From positions 1 through 64,000 of the forward strand of contig NZ_FQUS01000023.1 of assembly GCF_900129315.1 (NCBI RefSeq): a stretch of 64,000 nt of DNA, in the 5' to 3' direction. Positions within the stretch are counted from its first letter, which is position 1. Every line of letters starts with the position of its first letter. A model generated the notes under the pieces. That model ran no database searches and had not been told where the DNA came from. It was given only the letters and a program-made list of their open reading frames with translations. The stretch comes from Fodinibius roseus (GTDB lineage Bacteria > Bacteroidota > Rhodothermia > Balneolales > Balneolaceae). The position numbers and the translations under genes were made by a program. Below, one piece after another: positions 1-9,438 of this stretch.

Positions 1-469
1 TTAATCATCGAAATAAAAACTTATATAACGTCTTGCTGCAAAGGCTCAGAGAAGACCCTCTCTAAGTCGTTTGCTTCATAAGACCCTTAATAAATATAAC
101 TATAATTTTAAGAAACTTTGTACCCGCTCCCTAATTATTCCTGCCTGTTTCCGGGTGGCTATATAAACCCATAACGGTTTCATGGGAGAGACAAATCCTG
201 CTCGGCTCATTCTCCGGATGAGTATTCGGAGGCGTCCGCGATAACGAAATCGTCCCCCCATATCATCCTTCATATTTATTTATCAGGTTTGTTCACGCTC
301 CACGGTCCCCCGGAGCTCATATCAGGGCCCAGGCCCCGGGACTCCAAGCCCTAATTCTTAATTCTCAATTCCGCACCTTGCCCTAAGCCCCAAACACCTG
401 TAGAAATTTTGGGGCTCGTGAGGAGAATCAGAACGACTTGCTCCAAATTCCGTTAAGTCCTTGAAACTC
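1..469. other. Gene-free stretch at the left edge
   Basis: No open frame with coding character and no tRNA or known RNA fold was recognised here. The folP stop lies just to the right, so this is the downstream side of the folP transcript. The left part is AT-rich and the middle has several C-rich runs. No convincing hairpin with a following T-run was seen. Confidence 0.5.
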
Positions 470-1324
470 CTAACCGGATGTCAGAGCCTTATACACCAGA
501 ACCGAATCGTATGCTTCTTTGACATCATGTACGCGAATGAGATCAGCTCCATTCATCAGCGCGTGATAATGCGTAACGACCGTTCCGGTCAGCCGATCAT
601 CAACAGGACGTCCGTCCAATATTTCACCGATCATACTTTTGCGGGAAGCCCCGATCATTAGGGGATGTTCAAAGGCTCTGAAGGATTCCAATCCTGAGAG
701 GATATCTATATTGTGCCGCAGTGTTTTTCCAAAGCCGATGCCCGGATCAATGATAATATTTTGTAATCCCCTTTCATTGGCGGTGGCTATTTTTTCCTTA
801 AAAAACAGAAACAGATCGTTTACTACCTCATCATACTCGGGATTCTGCTGCATGGTTTGGGGATCCCCCTGGGTATGCATAAGGATGTAGCCTGCGTTAT
901 ATTCCACACACAAATCCACCAGGCGTAGTTCTTTGAGTCCACTGACATCATTCACCAGGTGAGCCCCCCGTTTTAGCGCCTCTTCTGCAACCCTTGGCTT
1001 AGTGGTATCTATGGAAAAGAAAGTCCCGGCATGTGCCGGAATAGCTTGTTCCATAACCGGAATAACGCGATCAAGCTCGTCCCTTTCTGAAACCGGGTCC
1101 GCACCCGGGCGCGTGGATTCCCCCCCGATATCGATGATATCCGCACCCTCGGAAATCATTTCCGCTATGCGGTCAAGTGCCACGTCAGCTTCATTGAACG
1201 TCCCCCCGTCGGAAAAGGAATCGGGCGTGACATTCAGCACACCCATTATCCTGGGAGAAGAGAGATCCAGCAATTCATCTCTCAGCGGCAATTTATGCCG
1301 GGCAGGGACATCAGAACGGTCCAT
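470..1324 (-). CDS. folP: Dihydropteroate synthase
   Basis: This 284-residue cytoplasmic TIM-barrel enzyme joins 6-hydroxymethyl-dihydropterin pyrophosphate to p-aminobenzoate in folate synthesis. Visible family motifs are MGVLNVTPDSFSDGG near residues 27-41 (pterin/phosphate loop), DIGGESTRPGA near 64-75, DPGIGFGKT near 195 and GASRKSMIG near 226 (pABA and sulfonamide site). Length is normal for the family. The ATG at 1324 is the first good start. About 25 residues precede the first motif, slightly longer than in many homologues. The next gene upstream on the same strand is a ferredoxin 108 bases away, so co-transcription is possible but unproven. Confidence 0.95.
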   Translation of the reverse strand: MDRSDVPARHKLPLRDELLDLSSPRIMGVLNVTPDSFSDGGTFNEADVALDRIAEMISEGADIIDIGGESTRPGADPVSERDELDRVIPVMEQAIPAHAGTFFSIDTTKPRVAEEALKRGAHLVNDVSGLKELRLVDLCVEYNAGYILMHTQGDPQTMQQNPEYDEVVNDLFLFFKEKIATANERGLQNIIIDPGIGFGKTLRHNIDILSGLESFRAFEHPLMIGASRKSMIGEILDGRPVDDRLTGTVVTHYHALMNGADLIRVHDVKEAYDSVLVYKALTSG

Positions 1325-1432
1325 ATCTTGAACGATCGGTTTTGACTTGTTACCGGTAATTATTTAAAGCTCTCTAATCAAAACAGGAAGTTTTCCCTTC
1401 CCCAATAACAAATAACCGCTAACTGACAACAA

Positions 1433-1774
1433 CTACTCATCCCAGTCCTCCTGCAGGTATTCAAACTTGTCGTCCACTTCCGCCCATTTATCGGCTTCGG
1501 GCAACTCCTCTTTGGTTTGATTAATAATTCTGCCCTGCCATTTTTCAGCCAGGCGATCGTTAAGCTCGATGTAGTGTTCCCACTCCATGGGAACTTCATC
1601 ATCGGGGTAAATAGCCTCGACCGGGCACTCGGCCACACATGCATCGCAATCGATACAGGCCAGCGGGTCTATCGTCAAAAAGTTGGGGCCTTCCATAAAT
1701 GCATCAACCGGACAGACTGCAGCACAATTGGTGTACTTGCAGTTGATACATGGTTCGGTTACAACATATGCCAT
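1433..1774 (-). CDS. fdxA: 7Fe ferredoxin (3Fe-4S plus 4Fe-4S), FdxA type
   Basis: A small soluble electron carrier of 113 residues. The first cysteine set (C9, C12, C17, C21) and the second (C40, C43, C46, C50) have the Azotobacter FdI spacing shifted by one. In that family C9, C17 and C50 would hold the 3Fe-4S cluster, and C21, C40, C43 and C46 the 4Fe-4S cluster. The extra cysteine that FdI has after the first motif is alanine here (VDAF). The acidic C-terminal extension after the DDEVP turn is typical of FdxA proteins of about 110 residues. The redox partner cannot be told from the neighbours. Confidence 0.92.
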   Translation of the reverse strand: MAYVVTEPCINCKYTNCAAVCPVDAFMEGPNFLTIDPLACIDCDACVAECPVEAIYPDDEVPMEWEHYIELNDRLAEKWQGRIINQTKEELPEADKWAEVDDKFEYLQEDWDE

Positions 1775-1996
1775 CAGACTGGGGTGTTCTTTTTGCTGTT
1801 TTGAGTTGGACTAAATATCCCGGCTTCTGCGGATAGATGCAACGTTTTATATTGATAATTTTTCGGCGACCGGCTTCTCCTGTCACAGGGAATAGCGGAC
1901 TTTGTAATGGTCCCGGAAACGGACGGCGGCGGGGTCTTCCCCGACGGGAAAATGGGCCATCTAAAAAGTATAGTCAGCTCATCCGCCATAAATAAC

Positions 1997-3253
1997 CTAT
2001 TTCAGCAAAACCCGCACGCTGTCCAGCGACCCGTCATTTTCGGCCGGCGTTGTCCCCATCAGGTAATTCATCAATTCATAGAGATGGATGCTTTGAAAAG
2101 CCTCCACGGTTGTATCCTTTTTAAAGGCGGGACCATGAGCGATAAAAAACGACTGCATGGCCTTTTCAGACGGATCGTAACCGTGGGTGGCCCCGGGCAG
2201 TGATTGTACGAACTGCTGTTTGTATTCCGAATCCAGGATCGTATACCCCAGTTCGGCTATCATAACAATTTCCGGAACGCGCCGGTGATTTTTAAGATGA
2301 TATTGCCCGGGTATTTCCTCTTTTTTATAGACACGGTAGTGCTTTGCCTCCTTTTTTAATTCCCGGTACATCTCCTCTTTTTTTCCCTGCTTCGGCTGTA
2401 TCATTGTCAACGGTCCCCACACTATACGCTCGGCGTCATCGATCGGAACAATCCGGTCCAGCTCAATGATCTTGTCCGCCGACAGGTCGACCATGCCGTG
2501 GTCGGAAACCACCAGCAGGTTCAGTTGCTCCCATAGATTCCGCCGGCAAAGCTGATTCTTCAGGTATCCCAGTATCCGGTCCGATTCCTCAATAGTCGCT
2601 TTCAGCGAATCCGAATCCATGCCGTAGCGGTGTCCCATCGCATCGGTGTATTCAAAATAGAGCGTAGCGAAATCCACTGCTTGAGAATCTGGTGCGCTCA
2701 GCCATTTCACCACCGTATCCACACGCGCCTTAAACGGCATGGTGTCGTCAAACTTCTTCCAGTATGTGGGATGCATCTCCTGTATATTCGCTTCCGATCC
2801 CACCCAGAACATGGTGCCGGTTCGAATGCCCTGTTTTTCAAGGGTATTCCAGATCGGTTCTCCCCCGTACCACTTGCCATCCTCCACCGTTTCCCGGTCG
2901 CGGAGGCGGTACCACTCCTCCCATTCGGGATCGTACATCGTATTGCCGACAAAACCGGAGTTCTCCGGATACAGTCCCGTTGCTATGGCATAGTGATTGG
3001 GAAACGTCTTGCTGGGAAAAACGGGAATGAGTCCCTCTGCCCGGACACCCCCGGCCACCAGGCTGTCGAAATGCGGGGTTTCCGCTTTATCCAGGTAATC
3101 GTATCGAAACCCGTCAAAGGAGATAAGGAGCAGTTTGTCCGGGGACTTTTCCCCATCCTGCTGGTGAGCACAGCTTGCCATTCCCACAACCATGACTAAG
3201 CCTAAGATATAACAAGTCGTTGTTTTCGCTTTATGCATCATTCGCACCGGCAT
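1997..3253 (-). CDS. Nucleotide pyrophosphatase/phosphodiesterase family lipoprotein
   Basis: A 418-residue alkaline-phosphatase-superfamily enzyme of the ecto-nucleotide pyrophosphatase/phosphodiesterase (NPP) group. It should hydrolyse phosphodiester or pyrophosphate bonds outside the cytoplasm. The N-terminus is a lipoprotein signal with lipobox GMAS before C28. Metal and catalytic features are SFDGF (D47), SKTFPNHY with the likely nucleophile T83, VSDHGM near residue 250 and a late THGYDP near 385. Length matches bacterial NPPs. Several in-frame ATGs lie at the start (M1, M5, M6), so the exact start is uncertain by a few codons. The substrate is unknown. The gene lies downstream of a TonB receptor but is separated from it by a strong terminator. 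Confidence 0.88.
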   Translation of the reverse strand: MPVRMMHKAKTTTCYILGLVMVVGMASCAHQQDGEKSPDKLLLISFDGFRYDYLDKAETPHFDSLVAGGVRAEGLIPVFPSKTFPNHYAIATGLYPENSGFVGNTMYDPEWEEWYRLRDRETVEDGKWYGGEPIWNTLEKQGIRTGTMFWVGSEANIQEMHPTYWKKFDDTMPFKARVDTVVKWLSAPDSQAVDFATLYFEYTDAMGHRYGMDSDSLKATIEESDRILGYLKNQLCRRNLWEQLNLLVVSDHGMVDLSADKIIELDRIVPIDDAERIVWGPLTMIQPKQGKKEEMYRELKKEAKHYRVYKKEEIPGQYHLKNHRRVPEIVMIAELGYTILDSEYKQQFVQSLPGATHGYDPSEKAMQSFFIAHGPAFKKDTTVEAFQSIHLYELMNYLMGTTPAENDGSLDSVRVLLK

Positions 3254-3265
3254 TTTTCCCTGAAT

Positions 3266-3296
3266 GAAAAAGGACAGCCGGTCGGGCTGCCCTTTT
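3266..3296 (-). terminator. Rho-independent terminator of the TonB-receptor gene
   Basis: Read on the minus strand, GGGCAGCC and GGCTGTCC form an 8-bp stem (one G-U pair) around a 5-base loop, followed by a run of Ts. It lies 25-55 bases after the receptor stop and just before the start of the downstream phosphodiesterase, so it separates the two transcripts. Confidence 0.8.
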
Positions 3297-3319
3297 AATA
3301 AGACTGTTATACCATTCCC

Positions 3320-6300
3320 TTAGAAATTGTATTTAATCCCTAACTGCATTTTCCAGCGTGAGCTAAAATCATTAACCGTATAAAGTTCATCTTCAGATAC
3401 GTTTTCAGGATTGAAAGAAAGTATGGGTCGTCCACTACCCTCTTCATATCCGCGGATAGTGACAGCCTGGTAATTATTGAAGCCATCTACCGATTTCTGG
3501 ATTCCCCAGTCATTATTCAAAAAATTAAGCACATTAAACAGACTGGCTGTAACCTCTATCGATTGGCTGCCAACTGTTTGAATATTCTGATTGATGCGAA
3601 GATCTATAAAATTAGACCATGGCTCGCGGGCCGTTCCCCGCTCAACAGGTCCCCCGCGGTAATCACTGAGAGACTCATTATTCTCAATCCACTGATTGAA
3701 TTCATCCCAGTTATCGGTATACATGACTACTTCGTCTTCACTGGCCGGTACATAAATCAGATCATTATCAAATCGGCTGTCGGCGTTTGCATCTCCGGAA
3801 TAGATCCAGCTGAAAGGTGCTCCGGAACGACCATCATAGATGAGAGAAACAGTTGTAGCAAATCGCTCAGCAAAGCTGAACTGGTAGGAAAATTGTCCCA
3901 ATATGCGATGACGTCGCTCGTAATCCGCCGTTCCCAACTCGGGGCTGTTGACATCGAAATTCTCATTGTACTGCCAATTAGAGATCGCCCGGCTGGAGGA
4001 ACCGTTATTTATTGTTTCAGCCCTGTTATAAGTATATGCCAGGCTGGCGGAAAACCCGATATCAAACTGCTTTTCGAGTTCACCCGTAAGGCTAAACTGA
4101 TACCCTTTATTCGTATTATCCAAGACAATAGCATTTGTAAAACTTTCCCCATCCACACGCTCGGGCGAACCGGAAGCATTCTGGAAATCCTCATTTAGAA
4201 AGATTTCCCCATAAATAGGCCTCCCATACGGGGTAGTGTCAACCTGCTCAAGATTGATATTTCGGAACACGACTTCATTTAGCATGTCCGTAAAAACACC
4301 TTCCACCGTACCTGTAATACCAAAAGGCAATTGTTGATCGACCGCAAGATTATACTTCAGTGATTGGGGGTACTTAAAGTCCTCTTCAATCAAATTCACC
4401 TCCGTAGTTGCCAAATCTGCCCGGGGCTGCTCATTGGGATCAGGAGAAAACTCAATATCCGTATCGAACATATCAGAAAATCCCAGATCAATACGTCCAT
4501 AGTCAGCTCCCGTATTGCTATACTGGTTGGAAATCCATACAAAGGGCGGATTGCCGGTAAAAACACCAACACCACCTCGAAGCTGGGTGGTTCGCTCACC
4601 CCGGCTAAGGTCCCAGTTAAATCCGAACCGGGGAGACCAAAGCACATTTCCGCTTGCAACGCGTGATGTGGAGTATCCCGGAAATGATTGTTCAACCTGA
4701 GGATTGTGAGTAGGCTCATCGGGAAGAATGGGAATATCCGCACGCAAGCCCAGCGTTAATTTCAGGTAATTGGTAACCTGCCATTTGTCCTGTGCATACA
4801 AGCCCAGCTGAATACCTGTAAACTTAGCGGTTGGACTTCCCCCGGGCAGCAGATAGCTGTACCTGTACTCCTGGGGATCCCCATTTCTAAAATCCTCAAT
4901 ACTATAGAAAGTATAGGAACCAAAATCATCCTGTACAAACAGGTTGTCAAAAGTAAAAATCTGATTACTGGTACCAAGAGTAAACTCATGGTCACCGGTG
5001 ATATAGGTGAAGTTATCCGTAATTTCTATGAGATCCTGGTTTAACCGATTGGCCTGGGAAAAACGGTCAATACCCATATAAATACTTACGAAATCATCGC
5101 TGTTGGGGTCAGATAAACTTACCTCCACTTCTGGAAAAGCCGGGGAATCCAGATCTCTGGAATCACGAATCCGTGTATACACAGCCCGGAACATATTAGA
5201 GGTATTATTTCCAAAACTGCTGTTCAGCTCTGTGACGAAGGAATTCTGTACACTATTAAAATTGTATGCGCGATTCGCGTAACTATAGGATGAACGCCCT
5301 CTGCCAATCCCCTCTTCATCAATCGCATCTACAAAATTATAGCGAAACGTCAGTTTGTGATCTTCACTTATATTCCAATCCAACTTTGCCAGAACTTTGT
5401 TATTATCCTGCGATTGAGAAAGCGGACTTGTATATCCTCCAGTGTTATAATTGTAGGCCGAATCAGCTATAAAACTGATTCTGTCAAACGTATCCGCTTC
5501 ATAGGGAAATTGGTTTACAGCTCCACTGCCCTGAATACCTGTAGTGAGAGGGCTTGACTGGCGCCTGAACTCTCCGCTTACAAAGAAAAAGAGTTTATCT
5601 TCTATAACAGGGCCTCCCAATGTGAGTCCAAGGTAGTTTTCATTAAATTCGGGATAATCACCGGAGGTAGTTCCGTCATCCGTTTGATAGTTCCCCACAA
5701 ATGATTCATTGCGCAATTGATAGTAAGCAGAACCTGTAAACGTATTGGTACCACTCTTTGTAATCGCGTTAATTTGACCACCCGTAAACCCATTATTAGT
5801 CACATCAAAGGGCGCTATATCAACATTAAATTCTTCAATGGCATCAATACTGATGGGAGAACTGACACCAGCCTGACTTCCAGGCGTACCTTCACCTAAT
5901 CCAAAAACATCATTAAGGGTAGCTCCATCGACCAGAAGATTATTGTAGCGATCATTTGCCCCGCTAAAACTATTCCCGCTGGTTACCTGGGGATTCAAAC
6001 GCGTAAAATCACTTAAACTTCGATCAAGTGTTGGCGTCCGATCGATTTGCTCGCGGGAAACATGACTGCCTGCTCCTGTTCGATCTGCATTAAATACGGG
6101 ATCTGCTTCAGCAACTACGGATATCTCATCAAGTGTAAGCTCTCCTTCCTCAAGTTCGAAGTTTACTTCAACGGTTTCTCCGAGTTCAACATTAGCAATT
6201 TCTTTCTTCACAGGATTAAAACCAACAAAAGTAACCTGAATGACATAAGGTCCCCCCACCCGAACGCTTTTAAACGTAAAACGACCGTTTGGACGACTTG

Positions 6301-6472
6301 AAGTGCCATATTCTGTTCCGGTTGGTTCATGTATAGCCACAATATTTGCTCCTGGCAGTGCCTCGCCTGAGTCATCAACAACCGTTCCCTCTATGGAACC
6401 GGAAGTGGTACCCTGGGCGAACATAACGGCCGGTAAAAATAACATAGCTAATAGTAGTAAGTAGCGTTTCAT
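3320..6472 (-). CDS. TonB-dependent receptor, Oar-like, with carboxypeptidase-regulatory-like N-terminal domain
   Basis: An outer-membrane receptor of 1050 residues with a signal peptide (MKRYLLLLAMLFLPAVMFAQ). Residues 22-110 form a CarboxypepD_reg-like beta-sandwich (GTVVDDSGEALPGANI). A plug domain follows at about 135-250 (DRTPTLDRSLSDFTRLNP, LLVDGATLNDVFGL), then a long 22-strand barrel rich in aromatic and asparagine residues that ends in phenylalanine. The arrangement is that of Oar-type receptors of Bacteroidota, which import or export large substrates. I see no SusD partner next to it, so a polysaccharide-utilisation role is not supported. It has its own terminator. The ligand is unknown. 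Confidence 0.92.
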   Translation of the reverse strand: MKRYLLLLAMLFLPAVMFAQGTTSGSIEGTVVDDSGEALPGANIVAIHEPTGTEYGTSSRPNGRFTFKSVRVGGPYVIQVTFVGFNPVKKEIANVELGETVEVNFELEEGELTLDEISVVAEADPVFNADRTGAGSHVSREQIDRTPTLDRSLSDFTRLNPQVTSGNSFSGANDRYNNLLVDGATLNDVFGLGEGTPGSQAGVSSPISIDAIEEFNVDIAPFDVTNNGFTGGQINAITKSGTNTFTGSAYYQLRNESFVGNYQTDDGTTSGDYPEFNENYLGLTLGGPVIEDKLFFFVSGEFRRQSSPLTTGIQGSGAVNQFPYEADTFDRISFIADSAYNYNTGGYTSPLSQSQDNNKVLAKLDWNISEDHKLTFRYNFVDAIDEEGIGRGRSSYSYANRAYNFNSVQNSFVTELNSSFGNNTSNMFRAVYTRIRDSRDLDSPAFPEVEVSLSDPNSDDFVSIYMGIDRFSQANRLNQDLIEITDNFTYITGDHEFTLGTSNQIFTFDNLFVQDDFGSYTFYSIEDFRNGDPQEYRYSYLLPGGSPTAKFTGIQLGLYAQDKWQVTNYLKLTLGLRADIPILPDEPTHNPQVEQSFPGYSTSRVASGNVLWSPRFGFNWDLSRGERTTQLRGGVGVFTGNPPFVWISNQYSNTGADYGRIDLGFSDMFDTDIEFSPDPNEQPRADLATTEVNLIEEDFKYPQSLKYNLAVDQQLPFGITGTVEGVFTDMLNEVVFRNINLEQVDTTPYGRPIYGEIFLNEDFQNASGSPERVDGESFTNAIVLDNTNKGYQFSLTGELEKQFDIGFSASLAYTYNRAETINNGSSSRAISNWQYNENFDVNSPELGTADYERRHRILGQFSYQFSFAERFATTVSLIYDGRSGAPFSWIYSGDANADSRFDNDLIYVPASEDEVVMYTDNWDEFNQWIENNESLSDYRGGPVERGTAREPWSNFIDLRINQNIQTVGSQSIEVTASLFNVLNFLNNDWGIQKSVDGFNNYQAVTIRGYEEGSGRPILSFNPENVSEDELYTVNDFSSRWKMQLGIKYNF

Positions 6473-6603
6473 AATCGATAGGTATGTTCGTTTGGATTAG
6501 CGTTAATATGTATCTGTATCGCATACATGAGTCTTGGTCTCTTGAGACGAAAATATAACCAATACAACATTACGAAAACATTAAGTATTGCCGGCCACTG
6601 ACA

Positions 6604-6632
6604 TGAAAAAAAGAGCTGCAATATCACGCTCC
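6604..6632 (-). terminator. Possible weak terminator after the arsenosugar glycosyltransferase
   Basis: On the minus strand a GAGC...GCTC hairpin overlaps the stop codon of the glycosyltransferase and is followed at once by seven Ts. The stem is short, so termination may be partial. This would end the arsenosugar transcript before the TonB receptor gene. Confidence 0.35.
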
Positions 6633-7316
6633 CGGTATGAATCGATGATACACTGATACCAGCTTCTGCTGTTCCATCCCCAGGTAATACAGGCATACTA
6701 TTAGCCCAAATACCAGTTGAAGCCTTATAATACCCACATCTCGATATTTCCGGGCGGAGGTCGTAACGACATCATCCAAAACCTCAAAGGAAAAGGAACG
6801 CTTGACGCGGCGGACAATCTCCTGGTCTTCCATTACCCTATGGTCTTCCCGGAAACCTCCGATCCCGGAAAAAGCTGTGCGAGTCATGAAAAGACTTTGA
6901 TCGCCGAACCGAAACAGGTCAATATCAAAGCGGGTAAACCAGGCATAAAACCTCAGCAGCCAGTGACGATCATCGAAGGACAGGCGAAAACAACCGGCAT
7001 CACTCCCTGCATCGACCGCCTGCAGGATGTTAGTAGCATAGCAGGGGGGCGGGTGGCTGTCGGCATGCAGAAAATACAGCAGATTACCCCGGGCATGCCC
7101 GGCGCCTGTGTTCATCTGTGCCGCCCGGCCTTTTCGGGGCGATTTTATCGTCGTTGCACCGGCTCTCCGGGCTTCCTGAACTGTCGCATCGTCGCTCCCG
7201 CCATCCACAACAATTATTTCCACTATGGCATCCCCGCCATGACTGCGTACTTTCCCGATCGTCTCCCCAATAATTTCCGCCTCGTTGTACGTGGGGATAA
7301 TAACGCTGATATTCAT
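6624..7316 (-). CDS. TIGR04283-type arsenosugar biosynthesis glycosyltransferase (GT2 fold)
   Basis: A 230-residue GT-A enzyme. It opens with NISVIIPTYNEAEIIGETI and has the nucleotide-binding VVDGGSDDAT segment near residues 37-46, then LLYFLHADSHPPP near 80-92, where DSH stands for the metal-binding DXD-like motif. It ends with a hydrophobic segment. The pattern matches the TIGR04283 family, found almost only in arsenosugar clusters. Its ATG overlaps the TAA of the upstream TIGR04282 gene (TAATG), so the two are translationally coupled. The exact sugar donor and the step catalysed are not established from sequence. Confidence 0.87.
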   Translation of the reverse strand: MNISVIIPTYNEAEIIGETIGKVRSHGGDAIVEIIVVDGGSDDATVQEARRAGATTIKSPRKGRAAQMNTGAGHARGNLLYFLHADSHPPPCYATNILQAVDAGSDAGCFRLSFDDRHWLLRFYAWFTRFDIDLFRFGDQSLFMTRTAFSGIGGFREDHRVMEDQEIVRRVKRSFSFEVLDDVVTTSARKYRDVGIIRLQLVFGLIVCLYYLGMEQQKLVSVYHRFIPGA

Positions 7317-7912
7317 TACACTGACAGATGTTTGGATTGGTCCAGATCCTGCTGGGTATCAATATCATTAAGCTCGGGTAATATCCGGTACGAAACCTTC
7401 ATCTCATCGAGCTGTTGAATGGTCTGTTCGCATACAGCTGATGTGCTCCACTTTTTCCGGTCAAAAAGTGCCGGGTAAAATTCCTTCATCCCCAGGAGGT
7501 AGTAGCCGCCATCCCGGGCGGGACCCACAACGACTTTGTGATCGCGTAGTAGCCGAAATGCCTGCCGCAGTATAGGGGGACGCAGCCCGGGGCAGTCACT
7601 CCCGATAATAACCACCCTGCCGGAACCACGGGCAAAAGCCTCCCGGAAAGCGAGCTTCATGCGCCCGCCCAAATCTTTGCCCCGCTGCCGTTTCTTTTTG
7701 TACTGTCCCCCGGACCATATATCATTTTGCTCGATAAAGCGGGAGTACCATACTTCCCGGTGGATATTCATTTGATCGGTCACCGATTGGGTTATCCGCA
7801 GCAGCTTTTGATAGACCTCGAGCGCTGTATCATCGCCTGCTGTTTCTGCCAGGCGTGTCTTCACTTTACCCCTTTCCGGGTTTTTAATAAAAATAAGAAG
7901 GGTTGGTCCCAT
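7316..7912 (-). CDS. TIGR04282-type arsenosugar biosynthesis glycosyltransferase (DUF2064)
   Basis: A nucleotidyl/glycosyl-transferase-like protein of about 198 residues. It starts LLIFIKNPERGKVKTRLA, the usual opening of DUF2064 proteins, and carries VVIIGSDCPGL near residue 98 and VVGPARDGGYYLLGM near 130. These mark the TIGR04282 family, paired in arsenosugar loci with TIGR04283 glycosyltransferases. I prefer the ATG at 7912 because the family normally begins right at this strand. A GTG five codons upstream (7927) is an alternative. It overlaps the next gene by one base-sharing stop/start. Confidence 0.87.
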   Translation of the reverse strand: MGPTLLIFIKNPERGKVKTRLAETAGDDTALEVYQKLLRITQSVTDQMNIHREVWYSRFIEQNDIWSGGQYKKKRQRGKDLGGRMKLAFREAFARGSGRVVIIGSDCPGLRPPILRQAFRLLRDHKVVVGPARDGGYYLLGMKEFYPALFDRKKWSTSAVCEQTIQQLDEMKVSYRILPELNDIDTQQDLDQSKHLSV

Positions 7913-8108
7913 TACAGAGTCTGCCACAAATCTCGTTTGCTTATCTTTTCAACATTAAATGCGACTTACCAAAAGAGTACTTTGCAAAACGTTTTTTTGT
8001 TCAATCTCTACATTTTCGCGATTTCAAAATACTCTCGTATAGATAATAAGGCCACAGGAAATCAGGAGCTATCCCTCACATCTCCTGTTATTCTTGTTTC
8101 CATACCGT

Positions 8109-9161
8109 TCACGTCGTCGCTCCGCCGCAGCTGCTGCCGGCACCGGCAGTGCAGCCAAAGCAGTGCTGGTTGATTCTTATCGTTCGATTATTCAGCTTCA
8201 ACTCATTCCACTCACTGATATGCCGGGGAGCGTCCTCCTCTACCGGCATATCAAGCATCTGGTTGAAATCACAATCATAGAGGGTGCCATCCCAACCCAC
8301 CGAAATAGTATTACGGCACATTACGCCCTGGGCAGCGGCGGGATTGTAAGCGGTCACCAGCCGGTCCATATAGTCTTCGAGGTTGCCGGATTCCAGCAAA
8401 AAGTTAAGAAAGCGGCTGATCGGTAAATTTGTGATCGTAAATAACTTATTAAAAACGATACCGTGCTTGCGGCTCAGCTGGCGTTTGAACGTTTGTTCCA
8501 TAGGCTCCTGCTCTCCGGGTAAAAAAGCTCCCGCAGGATTATATACCAGGTTCAGCTCTAACCCGCTCCCTTCCCGGCCGTACCCGATCCCGTTAAGCTT
8601 CTGAAGCGCTTCTATGGACTTTTCGTACGTCCCTTCCCCCCGCTGACGATCCGTCCGCGATTTATTATAGAACGGAAGGGAACAGGTTACTTCCACCCCG
8701 TGCTTCGCAAAAAATTCAGGCAGTGCCCGGTACTTCGGGGCTGTCGTCAGAATGGTGAGATTGGAACGCACAGTAATCTCTTTACCCAGCTTCGAGGCTT
8801 CCTCCACAAACCATTTGAAATGAGGGTTCATCTCCGGGGCCCCACCTGTCAGGTCGACGGTCGTGGCTTCTGAGTCCCTTAGCGCTTCAAGGCACTGCCT
8901 GAACGTCTCCTTCTTCATAACTTCCCTGCGATCCGGACCCGCATCCACATGGCAATGCTTGCAGGTCATATTGCACATGTATCCGACGTTCATTTGGAAG
9001 ATCTCAATCCCGGTCGGCTTAAGGGGAAACAGGTCGGTTTCCTTTAATTTATCCCGAAATCTTGGCAGATCCCGCAACGATTCCGAATAGTTATTCAACA
9101 CCTGCAGTTGATAAGCCGGATCGGAAAGTTTATGGCTCTGGGTTTTCAGAGATTTGATCAT
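8109..9161 (-). CDS. arsS: Arsenosugar biosynthesis radical SAM protein ArsS (cysteine form)
   Basis: A 350-residue radical SAM enzyme. The CxxxCxxC cluster ligands are C63, C67 and C70 (MCNMTCKHCH), followed by DLTGGAPEMNPHF near residue 100, the GG glycine motif for SAM. The C-terminal third has further cysteines (CRNTISVGWDG, YDCDF) and ends HCFGCTAGAGSSCGG. That tail is diagnostic of ArsS (TIGR04167), in which many members carry selenocysteine. Here the position is cysteine. ArsS is linked to adding the 5'-deoxyadenosyl group to methylated arsenic, the first arsenosugar step. It sits between the AhpD-like gene and the glycosyltransferase pair on one strand. No ArsM methyltransferase is in the window. 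Confidence 0.92.
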   Translation of the reverse strand: MIKSLKTQSHKLSDPAYQLQVLNNYSESLRDLPRFRDKLKETDLFPLKPTGIEIFQMNVGYMCNMTCKHCHVDAGPDRREVMKKETFRQCLEALRDSEATTVDLTGGAPEMNPHFKWFVEEASKLGKEITVRSNLTILTTAPKYRALPEFFAKHGVEVTCSLPFYNKSRTDRQRGEGTYEKSIEALQKLNGIGYGREGSGLELNLVYNPAGAFLPGEQEPMEQTFKRQLSRKHGIVFNKLFTITNLPISRFLNFLLESGNLEDYMDRLVTAYNPAAAQGVMCRNTISVGWDGTLYDCDFNQMLDMPVEEDAPRHISEWNELKLNNRTIRINQHCFGCTAGAGSSCGGATT

Positions 9162-9183
9162 AGGGGGTTGTCAATTGTCAGAG

Positions 9184-9254
9184 GCTGCGGTTTTCGAACC
9201 TCCGTGTTAAGGATTAATTTCAGTTATTGGGGGATCTTCTCCGTCTAAAGACGG
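9184..9254. other. Palindrome and repeat-like sequence upstream of arsS
   Basis: Two items lie in the 277-base gap between the AhpD-like gene and arsS. CCGTCT-AA-AGACGG at 9241-9254 is a perfect short inverted repeat that could be an operator. The stretch at 9184-9204, read on the minus strand, matches the core of the dispersed repeat seen at 41.1 and 47.1 kb (GGAGGTT.GAA.ACCGCAGC). Both readings are tentative. Confidence 0.3.
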
Positions 9255-9438
9255 CCCTCTTTGCAAAGCTACACTGCCAACGTTTGAGTTTCTATTTTCG
9301 ATTTCATTGTCAAAAATTATTTGGTTAAATATTCCTCAACCTGAACTTTAGCTTCAAGCTCGGATTTAACCTGGGTTCCACAACTTACTACTTTTTGCTT
9401 TCTACTTACTACTTTTCACTCCCCGCTGACACACTGAA

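Noticed and set aside
8090..8111. TGA at the end of arsS read as selenocysteine
   Set aside because: The diagnostic Sec position in the tail is already a cysteine, only seven codons follow before TAA, and I see no SECIS-like hairpin directly after the TGA.
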